Of a DNA stretch of 7,886 bases, positions 1-7,317 are shown one piece after another. Below the pieces are notes generated by a model that worked only from the letters and a program-made list of their open reading frames with translations, did no database searches and was not told the origin of the DNA. Numbering within the stretch: the first letter of the stretch is position 1; the number at the start of each line of letters is the position of its first letter. The position numbers were made by a program, and so were the translations under genes. The stretch is from an uncultured Treponema sp. (GTDB taxonomy: Bacteria; Spirochaetota; Spirochaetia; Treponematales; Treponemataceae). The DNA lies in NCBI GenBank assembly GCA_947165795.1, contig CAMVBP010000089.1:1-7886 (forward strand), read 5' to 3'.

Positions 1-2314
1 ATTTAATTTCTTCACTTACGCGAACAAGGTTTTCGAGAGATTTTGCTGTATCTTCGTAACTTGTTTTCTGGCGTTCATAGCGTTCCTTAACTTCTGTAAA
101 TTCTTCTGGCGCCATAAGGTTTACGCTGCCAAGATTTGCAAGTGCTTTTTTAGATTCAAAAAGCTTATCCCTTATTTCTACGGCAGGCGTTGTAATTTTG
201 TACATGCGCTCTTCAAATTCCATAAGGTCTCGTGAATACTGATCCTGGAAATTCTGTTTAATATTTCGTATGTCGTTGTCGGCAGAGTTTAAAGAAAGAG
301 AAAGCTTTTCATACTGTTCCTGATATTTATTCTGCTCTTCGCGTTTCTTTTCAAGAGAACCGCTTTTACCGGAAACATTTTTATTAGCCTTTGCAATATC
401 TTCATCAAGATGATTCATTTCTTCGGCAAGCTTTTTACCGCGGTATTCAATTTCTGCAAGCTCATCCTGATATTCGTTTATCTGATCGTTGATTTCGTCC
501 GAACGCTTTTTTTCAAGGAATAATTCATCTTCAGCTTCTTTTAAACTTGTTTTTTCTGTTGTGAGCTGGCGTTCCATCATTGCAATCTGATTCTTACTGG
601 CAGAAATCTGTTCCTGCATCTGGATTTCGTTCAGCTTAAGCTTATTTGAAGTTTCTTTGTATTCATCAATTTTCTTTAACAAATCAGCATTTTCGCCGGA
701 AAGCTTTTCTATCTGTTCATTAATTTCGTTTACGCGTTTAATGTTTTCGTTAATTTTTTCATCAATGTCGCGTTTTTTTGTCATGATTCCTTCCGGAGAA
801 AGGAACTCTGTAATGAATGCAGGTGAAGATGAAACAAACTGATTCAAAAGTTCAGAAATTTTTTCGGTCTGATTTTTTACTTCTTCAAAACCTTCAGTTG
901 CTTCTTTTAATGCATTTGTATATTCCGCATTCTGATGCTCTTTAATTAAAAAGTCAGAGAAAATATTTTTTCGGCCTTCTGCAAAAATCTTTACTTTAGA
1001 AACTGCTGTTTCAAGTTCTTCCTTTGCTTTTCTGTAAGAAGCTTCGCTAAAGCCTGCAGACTTAAGCTTTTCATCAAGCATGGAAACAATATCTTCGGTA
1101 ATGCCTGCAAGATTTTCCTGCAGAACTTTACGTTCTGCTTCAACAGTCTGAATCTGAGCCTTTAAGTTTTCACTCTGTCTGTCATTGTCTGTGATTTGTG
1201 AACTGCTTGTTTCTATGTTTTTTTCAAAGGTTAAAATATTGTTTTTAATGTCTTCGAGCTGTTTATTTTTCTGGTGAAGGGCAGCATTCTGTTCATCAAT
1301 ATCTTCCTGAATAGATTCTACACGTTCGCCGATTGCACGGACTTTTCCTTCAAGAGTATTTATTTTTTCTTTTAAAATTAAAGCCTGCTGATTCTGCTGT
1401 TTAATAAGTTCAAGCTTACCGTTTTTTTCGCGTCCTATTGCAAGAAGCTCTGCCTGTTTTGCATAAAGTTCTTCCTGCATTGCCTTAACTTTGTCCATGT
1501 TTTCAGAAATTGTGTTGTTGATTTCTTCAATTTCCTGGCGAACTTTGTCGCGCTTTGCCTGAACATTTTTTAACTCTTCTTCGTGGCGTGCTTTATCCTG
1601 AACAAAATTTTTCAAACGGAGCAAAGCAAGATCAAGTTCAGCGTTTAAAATTTCTTCTTTGTATTTGCGGTATTTAATTGTTTTTTCAGACTGAACTTTG
1701 AGGGTTTCATACTGTCTTTTGATTTCTCCCATTGCAATTTCAATCTGAACCATGTATTGGCGTGTTTTTTCAAGTTCACGTTCAGCTTCGGCACATTCTG
1801 CTTTTGAACGGCTGATTCCGGCTGCTTCTTCAAAAAGATAGCGGCGGTCTTCCGGCTTGCTGGAAAGAATCTGGTCAATTTTTCCCTGTTCCATAACGGA
1901 GTAGGCTGCTTTACCGACACCTGTATCCAAAAAAAGCTTTCTGATTTCTGTAGGACCGGCCGGTCTTCTGTTAATAAAATATTCCTGATCGCCTGAACGG
2001 TAAAGGCGGCGTGTAATTGCAATTTCTTCTTCATCCAGAGGAAGAAGTCCTTTATCGTTGCATAGAGTTAATGTTACTTCTGCGGCATTTAAAGCAGTTC
2101 GACGTTCTGTTCCGTTAAAAATAACGTCTTCCATTTTTTCTGCACGGAGATTTTTTGAACGGTTTTCTGCAAGTACCCATTTAATGGAATCTACAACATT
2201 ACTCTTACCGCATCCATTTGGACCAACAAGCGCTGTAATTCCTTCAGCAAAATCGATGTGAGTTTTATCTGCAAAAGATTTAAAACCTGATATATCAAGA
2301 CTTTTTAAGAACAC
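1..2314 (-). CDS. smc: Chromosome segregation ATPase SMC, N-terminal 771 codons (3' end outside window)
   Basis: SMC is the ATPase of the bacterial condensin-like complex that organises and helps segregate the chromosome, normally with ScpA and ScpB. The reading frame is open from a GTG at 2314 to the window edge. The N-terminal head is clear: an LDISGFKSF start, Walker A GPNGCGKS at residues 31-38, ITRRLYRSGDQEYFINR at about 100-116, GVGKAAYSVMEQGKIDQIL at 132-150 and RRYLFEEAAGISR at 157-169. From about 170 the protein is Glu/Lys/Gln-rich coiled coil. LGSVNLMAPEEF at about 728-739 matches the conserved segment shortly before the C-terminal head, which is outside the window with Walker B and the signature motif. 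The start is forced: an in-frame TAA lies two codons upstream, and GGAG sits 6 nt before the GTG. The middle region lacks a recognisable canonical hinge and has no CxxC zinc hook. RecN or SbcC is unlikely given the head motifs. Confidence 0.96.
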   Translation of the reverse strand, partial: MFLKSLDISGFKSFADKTHIDFAEGITALVGPNGCGKSNVVDSIKWVLAENRSKNLRAEKMEDVIFNGTERRTALNAAEVTLTLCNDKGLLPLDEEEIAITRRLYRSGDQEYFINRRPAGPTEIRKLFLDTGVGKAAYSVMEQGKIDQILSSKPEDRRYLFEEAAGISRSKAECAEAERELEKTRQYMVQIEIAMGEIKRQYETLKVQSEKTIKYRKYKEEILNAELDLALLRLKNFVQDKARHEEELKNVQAKRDKVRQEIEEINNTISENMDKVKAMQEELYAKQAELLAIGREKNGKLELIKQQNQQALILKEKINTLEGKVRAIGERVESIQEDIDEQNAALHQKNKQLEDIKNNILTFEKNIETSSSQITDNDRQSENLKAQIQTVEAERKVLQENLAGITEDIVSMLDEKLKSAGFSEASYRKAKEELETAVSKVKIFAEGRKNIFSDFLIKEHQNAEYTNALKEATEGFEEVKNQTEKISELLNQFVSSSPAFITEFLSPEGIMTKKRDIDEKINENIKRVNEINEQIEKLSGENADLLKKIDEYKETSNKLKLNEIQMQEQISASKNQIAMMERQLTTEKTSLKEAEDELFLEKKRSDEINDQINEYQDELAEIEYRGKKLAEEMNHLDEDIAKANKNVSGKSGSLEKKREEQNKYQEQYEKLSLSLNSADNDIRNIKQNFQDQYSRDLMEFEERMYKITTPAVEIRDKLFESKKALANLGSVNLMAPEEFTEVKERYERQKTSYEDTAKSLENLVRVSEEIK

Positions 2315-2320
2315 AATTTA

Positions 2321-2324
2321 CTCC
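2321..2324 (-). promoter_or_regulatory. Ribosome binding site of smc
   Basis: A GGAG lies 6 nt upstream of the GTG codon of smc. With the in-frame TAA just downstream of it, this fixes a GTG start, since no ATG is available in frame nearby. Confidence 0.8.
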
Positions 2325-2391
2325 AAATAAAATCCGCACCCGCCAAAAATGCCTCTGCAACTTAGCGTGCAACCTCTTTGTATAGTCTTTT

Positions 2392-2420
2392 ATTATACAG
2401 AATTTTCTATTTCATTTAAA
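2392..2420 (-). promoter_or_regulatory. Candidate promoter of smc
   Basis: A perfect TATAAT -10 box is read on the minus strand at 2397-2392. A weak TTTAAA lies 17 bp upstream at 2420-2415 in the -35 position. Transcription would begin near 2385 and give a leader of about 70 nt before the GTG start. No promoter closer to smc is evident, and the upstream gene ends at 2499, so smc probably has its own transcript. The call rests on sequence match alone. Confidence 0.5.
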
Positions 2421-2466
2421 GTGAATTTATAAACTGAATTTACAGGGGAATTTTGTAAGACAGTAA

Positions 2467-2518
2467 ATTTAGGAGTATGAAAAAATATTATTTTATTATT
2501 AAAAAATACTTCCTAAAT
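2467..2518. repeat. Imperfect inverted repeat around the stop codon of the small exported-protein gene
   Basis: The arm at 2467-2478 (ATTTAGGAGTAT) is the reverse complement of the arm at 2506-2518 (ATACTTCCTAAAT) apart from one extra T. The 27-nt loop is pure A/T except its first base. In the minus-strand RNA the 5' arm is made of the last sense codons (Leu-Gly-Ser and part of Ile), the TAA lies in the loop, and the 3' arm follows. No T-run follows the structure, so it is not a standard intrinsic terminator. It could act as a 3'-end stabiliser or factor-dependent stop, or be the remnant of a small inverted duplication. Confidence 0.5.
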
Positions 2519-2936
2519 CTTCCATTTGATCAATATTTATATAAGCAGCAACCCATTCTGGTGTATCTTCTTCATTTACTATTGCTAAAAAAAATATTCC
2601 TTCATCTTCATCGTATGATTCAGAGCAAAATACAGCGTATATTTCTCCACTTTTATAGTCCCATTCATCTAAAGCCTGTTGAAACAGCCATAAATTCTTT
2701 TTAGATACCTTTTCGAGAACTTCTACGTTGATTTTTGTAAATAAGGCTTTAAAGGCTTCTATATAGGCATTCAGGAATATTATATCATCATCCTCAAGTT
2801 TATCTACATATTCTGCATGAGCCCAGCCATCATAATCCTTTTCAATATCAGAATAATATTTTAAATCTGAATTCTGTGAAAAACAGCTTATAGAAAGAAC
2901 GAAAAAAATAAAGACGAATAAAAATTTTCTTTTCAT
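2499..2936 (-). CDS. Small exported protein of unknown function, possible lipoprotein
   Basis: I do not recognise this 145-residue protein. Its N-terminus is a clear export signal: basic MKRK, then a hydrophobic core rich in Phe, Leu, Val and Ile to about residue 17. Cys18 follows Leu-Ser-Ile-Ser. Spirochaetal lipoboxes are relaxed, so Cys18 may be lipidated; cleavage by signal peptidase I near Ser20-Gln21 is the alternative. The mature part is acidic and rich in aromatic residues (YYSDIEKDYDGW at 27-38, EWDY at 91-94, EWVAAY at 127-132), with one further Cys at 104 and no other membrane segment. It looks like a compact soluble periplasmic or outer-surface domain. AAGGA lies 7 nt before the ATG, and a good promoter stands upstream, so it is probably monocistronic. 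It sits alone between housekeeping genes, which suggests a lineage-specific insertion. That it is real is likely; its function is unknown. Confidence 0.8.
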   Translation of the reverse strand: MKRKFLFVFIFFVLSISCFSQNSDLKYYSDIEKDYDGWAHAEYVDKLEDDDIIFLNAYIEAFKALFTKINVEVLEKVSKKNLWLFQQALDEWDYKSGEIYAVFCSESYDEDEGIFFLAIVNEEDTPEWVAAYINIDQMEDLGSIF

Positions 2937-2970
2937 TTTAAATTCCTTTTTTTTAAATTATTCAGGACAA

Positions 2971-2993
2971 CGTTACGGCTTTAAGCGTAAGCG
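2971..2993. promoter_or_regulatory. Hairpin-forming element in the leader of the exported-protein gene
   Basis: The GC-rich block CGTTACGGCTTTAAGCGTAA (2971-2990), followed by GCG, contains TTACG facing CGTAA, with GCTT and AAGC as an inner dyad and CG/CG as an outer pair. It is conspicuous in very AT-rich surroundings. It would lie in the 5' leader of the gene starting at 2936, or at the 3' end of any read-through from the glycosyltransferase. No T-run follows on either strand, so I do not call it a terminator. Confidence 0.4.
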
Positions 2994-3016
2994 TGCCTTG
3001 ATTCGATGTATTATTT

Positions 3017-3045
3017 ATAATAATAAGAATAACAAATAATCTCAA
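3017..3045 (-). promoter_or_regulatory. Candidate promoter of the small exported-protein gene
   Basis: On the minus strand TTGAGA (3045-3040, five of six consensus bases) stands 17 bp from TATTAT (3022-3017, five of six). The predicted start near 3010 gives a leader of about 74 nt that contains the hairpin at 2971-2993. The spacing and both boxes fit a housekeeping sigma factor. AT-rich spacers give such matches by chance, so confidence is moderate. Confidence 0.55.
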
Positions 3046-3060
3046 AATTTCAAGCAGAAA

Positions 3061-4167
3061 TTATGCTTTATTTATTAATTCAATAGTCTGGCTCACGGTT
3101 TTTTCCCAATTGTATTCGCTGGCCCAGATTATTCCTTCAAAAATCATTTTTTCTTTGAGTTTTTTGTCATTTATGCATTTTTCGAGGCTTTCTGCAATTT
3201 CTTCTATATTATTTGAATCAAAATAAATTGGAGAAGTTCCGCCAATTTCTTTTAATGCACCTTCTTTTGAACAGAGAACCGGAACTCCACAAGCCATAGC
3301 TTCCAGAATCGGCAGGCCGACGCCTTCTATTACAGAAGGGAAAATACAAAGTTCAGAAGCCGCATAAAGCTTTGCAAAATTCTTTGGAGGAAAGTAACCT
3401 GTTAAAAAAATATCCGAAGCATATTTTGAATTGAATGCGCACTGGTGAATCATTTCGCTGTAAGCGCCGTCGTTTCCTGCAAGCACCAGACGGTGCGGGG
3501 CGCCTGTTTTTTCTTTAAATATTTCAAAGGCTTTTATAAGTTCAATATGTTTTTTTTCCGGACCGGAAAGGGTAGAACCGTAAATAAAATACGGGCGCTT
3601 AATTGCAAACGGACTGATGTTTACAATTTCTGCATCAATGTCCGGCATAGGATAGAAAATTTTGTGATCGATTCCGTTATGCACAATCGTGATTTTTTCT
3701 GCTGAAAGTCCAAGGTGAATTAAATCTTCTTTTATAAAATTAGAAGCCGCAATTATTATCTGAATGTTATTTAAGCCCTGTAAAAGCTTTTTTGAACGCT
3801 TTGGATTTTCTGCAATAAAAGAAGAAATGATTGTGTTTACAATTGCTATTCCGGTAAAGGTTTTAAATTTAAGCGGAAGTGCTTTTTCGCAGGCAGGAAA
3901 AATAATTGCATCGTAGCCGTTCTTTTTTGCAATTTTATTGATTTTCTTTTCATAGAATTTTTGAATTGATTTATCGTCATCAGAAACTTTTACAGAACTG
4001 AACGGAACATCTTTGTTTGAATTAAAAACGTATCGGTCAACTTCGAAGCCAAGAATTTCAAATGTTTTTAATTTGTCTTCGGGAATATTTGCTATAAAAT
4101 TAAGAGCATAGGCTCCTAGTCCGCCTTTTGCATGATTACATCCAAAAGTGTCGACTGCAATTTTCAT
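3061..4167 (-). CDS. GT4-like glycosyltransferase, group 1 family
   Basis: This 368-residue protein has the two-domain GT-B layout of retaining GT4 glycosyltransferases, which move a sugar from a nucleotide-sugar donor to an acceptor. The N-terminal acceptor half has the glycine-rich loop GGLGAYALNF (15-24). The linker has HNGID (163-167). The C-terminal donor half has IYGSTLSGPEKKHIELIKAF (195-214), LTGYFP at 255-260 and EGVGLPILEAMACGVPVLCS (281-300), containing the E-x7-E pair Glu281/Glu289 that contacts donor sugar and phosphate. No signal peptide or membrane span is seen, so it is probably cytosolic or membrane-associated. Sugar and acceptor cannot be read from the sequence; cell-envelope or exopolysaccharide glycan is only a family-based guess. 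Its ATG overlaps the helicase stop codon (ATGA), with GAGGAAG just upstream inside the helicase gene, so translation is probably coupled. No other sugar genes are nearby. It ends the cluster; no intrinsic terminator follows. Confidence 0.9.
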   Translation of the reverse strand: MKIAVDTFGCNHAKGGLGAYALNFIANIPEDKLKTFEILGFEVDRYVFNSNKDVPFSSVKVSDDDKSIQKFYEKKINKIAKKNGYDAIIFPACEKALPLKFKTFTGIAIVNTIISSFIAENPKRSKKLLQGLNNIQIIIAASNFIKEDLIHLGLSAEKITIVHNGIDHKIFYPMPDIDAEIVNISPFAIKRPYFIYGSTLSGPEKKHIELIKAFEIFKEKTGAPHRLVLAGNDGAYSEMIHQCAFNSKYASDIFLTGYFPPKNFAKLYAASELCIFPSVIEGVGLPILEAMACGVPVLCSKEGALKEIGGTSPIYFDSNNIEEIAESLEKCINDKKLKEKMIFEGIIWASEYNWEKTVSQTIELINKA

Positions 4168-5306
4168 TTTTCTTCCTCGCTTTCAAATCCACAATCTAAA
4201 ACTTTCCCACCGTAAATTTCTTTTGGATATACTGTAAGTCCGAGTTTTTTTTCAAGTGCAGCATATCGTCTCATTTCCATCTCATCGCCAATTACAACAT
4301 TAATTCCGTCTTTTCCTGCGCGTCCGGTTCTTCCGCTTCTGTGAATAAAAAAATCTTCGTCTTCCGGCAAGTCCATTTGAATAACATGAGAAATATTCAA
4401 AATATCAAGTCCGCGCGAAGATAAATCGCTTGTTATAAGGAATTTTTCTTTTCCGCTTCTAAAGCTGTCTATGGCTTTTTTGCGTTCAACCTTATCTGCT
4501 TTAGAAAATAAAACTGCGCATTTAATTCCTTTAAACGCAAGCTTGCTTCTGATATTTTCTATCTGATCTGTTCGTGAAGTAAAAATTAAAGCTTTTTGAG
4601 GATTTTCAGCGCACAAGAATTTTCTTAAGGTTTCTATTTTATCCCGGCGTTCTGCAAAAATTGCCCAATGCGTAATTTTCTTTTTTAAGATATTTTCTTC
4701 GGGCATTATAATTGATTTTGAATCTGCAAAAAATAATTTTGTTTTTTTATCAAGTGTAGCACTGCAGGAAATAATCTGAACCGGACCAAAAATTCCGGGC
4801 TTTGCAAGTACATTTCTCAGTTCCGAAGTTGAATCATAAAGTTCTTTTTTAATAAGTCTGTCAGTTTCGTCAAAAACAGCGGCAAAGATTTTTTCGGTTT
4901 TTAGTTTTTTAAGGCGTATTAATTCTACAAGTCTTGCAGGCGTTCCGATTGCAATAAAAGGAGAGGCTTTTAAATTTTCAAGCTGTCTTTTTAAAGGAAC
5001 TCCGCCAATTAAAAGAACTGTTTTATAATCACAGACGCTTTTGCATGCTGAATTTATTTGAGAGCACAATTCAAAGGTTGGAGCCGTTATCAATATCTGA
5101 ACGCCAGGTCTTTTTTCATCAACCTTATTCAGCAAGGGAAGCAGATATGCGAAAGTTTTTCCGGTTCCTGTTTCGGATTGAAAGAGAACATTGTCTCCTT
5201 CCAGAATTTGAGGAATTACCTCGCTCTGTACTGGAGTAGGTTCCAGAATATTCTGCAGCTTAAGTTTTTCCTGAATCTGTTTGTTAAGTAAAGAAAAATC
5301 TTTCAC
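4164..5306 (-). CDS. DEAD-box family ATP-dependent RNA helicase (DETD variant)
   Basis: At 380 residues this is a near-minimal two-RecA-domain helicase core that would unwind RNA duplexes or remodel RNA-protein complexes in the cytoplasm. Motifs in order: Q motif (Phe4 and PTPVQ, Gln27), motif I SETGTGKT (44-51), Ia APTFELCSQ (75-83), GG at 101-102, Ib TPARL (122-126), motif II DETD (146-149), III SAT (182-184), IV LIFTSR (240-245), V SDLSSRGLD (293-301) and VI HRSGRTGRAG (322-331). Motif II has Thr for the usual Ala, and Ia has Phe for the usual Arg of PTRELA. All catalytic Lys, Asp, Glu and Arg positions are kept, so activity is expected. There is only a short tail after the core, with no DbpA-type RNA-binding domain or basic extension. 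The start is GTG at 5306, since an in-frame TAA lies three codons upstream; only a weak GGA, 10 nt away, could act as Shine-Dalgarno. It begins 14 bp after clpX, so coupling to clpX translation is likely. Paralogue name unresolved. Confidence 0.92.
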   Translation of the reverse strand: MKDFSLLNKQIQEKLKLQNILEPTPVQSEVIPQILEGDNVLFQSETGTGKTFAYLLPLLNKVDEKRPGVQILITAPTFELCSQINSACKSVCDYKTVLLIGGVPLKRQLENLKASPFIAIGTPARLVELIRLKKLKTEKIFAAVFDETDRLIKKELYDSTSELRNVLAKPGIFGPVQIISCSATLDKKTKLFFADSKSIIMPEENILKKKITHWAIFAERRDKIETLRKFLCAENPQKALIFTSRTDQIENIRSKLAFKGIKCAVLFSKADKVERKKAIDSFRSGKEKFLITSDLSSRGLDILNISHVIQMDLPEDEDFFIHRSGRTGRAGKDGINVVIGDEMEMRRYAALEKKLGLTVYPKEIYGGKVLDCGFESEEEK

Positions 5307-5320
5307 AGAGCTTTATTCCG

Positions 5321-6592
5321 TTATGCACTTTCTATTGCAGTTTCTTTAAGCTTTAAAAGCTTTTTAAGATCTTTTTCTTTATTCAAAACTATATTCTTAG
5401 TTACTGTAAATTGCTTTTTACCCTTTACGTCTGGAATAAAGAACATTACATCCATAAGCATTTTTTCTACAATTGTACGAAGTCCGCGGGCTCCGGTTTT
5501 CTGTCTTATAGCTTCGTCTGCAATTTCTTCGATTGCTTCTTTTTCAAAAACAAGTTCAACATCATCAATCTTAAAAGAAGCCTGAAACTGCTTTGTAAGT
5601 GCATTTTTTGGTTCTGTAAGAACGCTTACCAGATCATCGCGTGTAAGCTCTTTGAGCGCACAGGTAATCGGCATACGACCTATAAGCTCCGGAATGAGTC
5701 CGAATTTAACAAGGTCATCAGGAGTTACCTGACTTAAAAGATTCATTTTCTGTTCTTCATTCATCTGGCCGATATCTGAACCAAAGCCCATTGCGTGAGA
5801 AGAAACTCTCTGTTCAATAATTTTATCAAGGCCGACAAATGCACCGCCAAGAATGAAAAGAATATTTGTTGTATCAATCTGAAGCATTTCCTGATTTGGA
5901 TGCTTTCGTCCGCCCTGTGGAGGAACGCTTGCAACAGTTCCTTCAATAATTTTTAGAAGTGCCTGCTGAACACCTTCACCGCTTACGTCGCGTGTAATGG
6001 AAGTATTTTCGCTCTTGCGTGCAATCTTATCAATTTCATCTATAAAAATAATTCCACGTTCTGCAGCTTCTATGTTTCCGTCTGCAGCGTTAATAAGTTT
6101 AAGAAGAACGTTTTCTACATCTTCACCAACGTAACCTGCTTCTGTAAGGGTAGTAGCATCTGCAATTGCAAATGGAACCTTAAGTCGCTGAGCAAGAGTA
6201 CGTGCAAGAAGAGTCTTTCCGCTTCCTGTTGGTCCTATTAAAAGTACATTCGATTTTTCAATCTGTACTGCATTTTCATCATTTTTAGAAAATGAAGGAA
6301 CTGAAAGTCTTTTGTAATGGTTATAAACAGCTACAGAAAGAGTTTTTTTAGCTTCATCCTGGCCGACTACATAATTATCAAGATATTCTTTGAATTCACT
6401 TGGAGTTGGAACTTCTTTTAGTTCAATCGGTAGAATTTCTGCATGCTGCTGCTGAAGCATTTCATCACAAATTGCAATACATTTGTCACAAATCCATGCG
6501 TTTCCACTAGGTCCTGTAATTAATTTGCGGTCTTTGCTTGCAGGACTTCCGCAGAAGAAACAAAATTTATCTGATGAATTAAATAATTTCAT
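5321..6592 (-). CDS. clpX: ClpX, ATP-dependent unfoldase subunit of the ClpXP protease
   Basis: ClpX is a hexameric AAA+ unfoldase that recognises tagged or exposed degrons, unfolds them and threads them into ClpP. The 423-residue length is normal for the family. The N-terminal zinc-binding domain has four cysteines (11, 14, 35, 38). The AAA+ module shows Walker A GPTGSGKT (120-127), the GYVG pore loop (153-156), Walker B IIFIDEID (181-188), an RKH pore loop (229-231), an arginine finger in LIPELIGR (Arg306) and sensor-2 Arg369 in TGARGLR. The ClpP-docking loop, usually IGF, reads MGF at 268-270. GGAG lies 8 nt before the ATG. The gene starts 23 bp after clpP, so the two are almost certainly co-transcribed, which suits their equal partnership. 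The cysteines separate it from HslU and ClpA. Nothing is truncated. Confidence 0.98.
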   Translation of the reverse strand: MKLFNSSDKFCFFCGSPASKDRKLITGPSGNAWICDKCIAICDEMLQQQHAEILPIELKEVPTPSEFKEYLDNYVVGQDEAKKTLSVAVYNHYKRLSVPSFSKNDENAVQIEKSNVLLIGPTGSGKTLLARTLAQRLKVPFAIADATTLTEAGYVGEDVENVLLKLINAADGNIEAAERGIIFIDEIDKIARKSENTSITRDVSGEGVQQALLKIIEGTVASVPPQGGRKHPNQEMLQIDTTNILFILGGAFVGLDKIIEQRVSSHAMGFGSDIGQMNEEQKMNLLSQVTPDDLVKFGLIPELIGRMPITCALKELTRDDLVSVLTEPKNALTKQFQASFKIDDVELVFEKEAIEEIADEAIRQKTGARGLRTIVEKMLMDVMFFIPDVKGKKQFTVTKNIVLNKEKDLKKLLKLKETAIESA

Positions 6593-6615
6593 ATATCCGA
6601 CTCCGTTCTTTTGGT

Positions 6616-7215
6616 TTATTTTCTAAAAGCCATTACCTGATCAATAATTCCGTATTCGCAGGCATCGTTTGCAGACATGTAAAAGTCTCTTTCAATATCT
6701 TTTGCAACCTGTTCAATTTTTTTACCGGTATCATTTGCCAGGTATTCAATAGAAAGCTTCTTTAATCTTATAATTTCCTTTGCAAGAATAGAAATATCAC
6801 TTTCCTGTCCTTCAACACCGCCTCTTGGCTGATGAATCATAACACGGCTTGAAGGCAATGCATAACGTTTACCTTTTGTTCCGCCGGCAAGTAAAATTGC
6901 GGCCATACTTGCTGCCTGTCCCATACATATTGTCTGAATAGGGCACTTTACATATTTCATTGTATCATAAATTGCTAAACCGGCTGTAACACTTCCGCCT
7001 GGAGAATTTATGTAAATACTTATATCTTTATCCGGGTTTTCTGATTCAAGAAAGAGAATCTGAGCAACAACAAGGTCTGCTGTATAATCATTTATTTCTC
7101 CATCCAAAAAGATGATTCTGTCTTTTAAAAGTCTTGAAAATAAATCGTAGCCTCTTTCGCCGTTTCCTGTTCTCTCCCAAATATTTGGAATATTATTATT
7201 CATCTGTTCGTTCAT
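6616..7215 (-). CDS. clpP: ClpP, ATP-dependent Clp protease proteolytic subunit
   Basis: ClpP is the serine peptidase that forms the double-heptamer chamber of the ClpXP protease. The 199-residue protein is full length. The catalytic triad is visible: Ser103 in MGQAASMAA, His128 in VMIHQP and Asp177 in [26 protein letters not shown] (70-87) is the family signature strand and helix, and the C-terminus EYGIIDQV (187-194) is typical. A short propeptide is likely: the triad numbering is offset by about six from mature Escherichia coli ClpP. I chose the ATG at 7215 over the one four codons later because AAGGGG lies 5 nt before it. The gene heads a cluster with clpX, a helicase and a glycosyltransferase, and is separated from tig by a terminator and a probable promoter. 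No second clpP paralogue is in the window. Confidence 0.98.
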   Translation of the reverse strand: MNEQMNNNIPNIWERTGNGERGYDLFSRLLKDRIIFLDGEINDYTADLVVAQILFLESENPDKDISIYINSPGGSVTAGLAIYDTMKYVKCPIQTICMGQAASMAAILLAGGTKGKRYALPSSRVMIHQPRGGVEGQESDISILAKEIIRLKKLSIEYLANDTGKKIEQVAKDIERDFYMSANDACEYGIIDQVMAFRK

Positions 7216-7317
7216 AAAATCCCCTTTAAAACCGTCATACCGAACTTGTTTATATATCTATAATAATATACTGAATTTTTGATAAATAGGGTAGTATAAA
7301 ACAATAAAATTATTACA

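Noticed and set aside
657..842. Short plus-strand frame antisense to smc; similar antisense frames at 2058-2261, 3445-3705, 5045-5291 and 5411-5737
   Set aside because: All lie opposite well-supported genes, show no motifs and have no convincing ribosome binding sites.
412..1300. Rad50/SbcC-type zinc hook in the SMC middle region
   Set aside because: No CxxC is present in the translated middle region, and the head motifs are those of SMC.
1645..2034. Minus-strand 129-codon reading frame
   Set aside because: It overlaps smc in another frame, in a region where smc encodes conserved head motifs. It is a shadow.
2480..2506. Near-mirror A/T sequence after the exported-protein gene as an intrinsic terminator
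   Set aside because: The best internal stem is AAAAT/ATTTT, five A/T pairs, which is too weak for termination.
2477..2704. Plus-strand 75-codon reading frame with AGGAG just before its ATG
   Set aside because: It lies antisense inside the exported-protein gene, the AGGAG is only 1 nt from the ATG, and the product is low-complexity Leu/Ile/Lys/Tyr sequence. It looks like a shadow of the minus-strand gene.
3011..3040. AT-only dyad (ATTATTT facing AAATAAT) after the glycosyltransferase as a terminator
   Set aside because: The stem has only A/T pairs with a 16-nt loop and no T-run, and it overlaps a better promoter candidate. Such dyads are expected by chance here.
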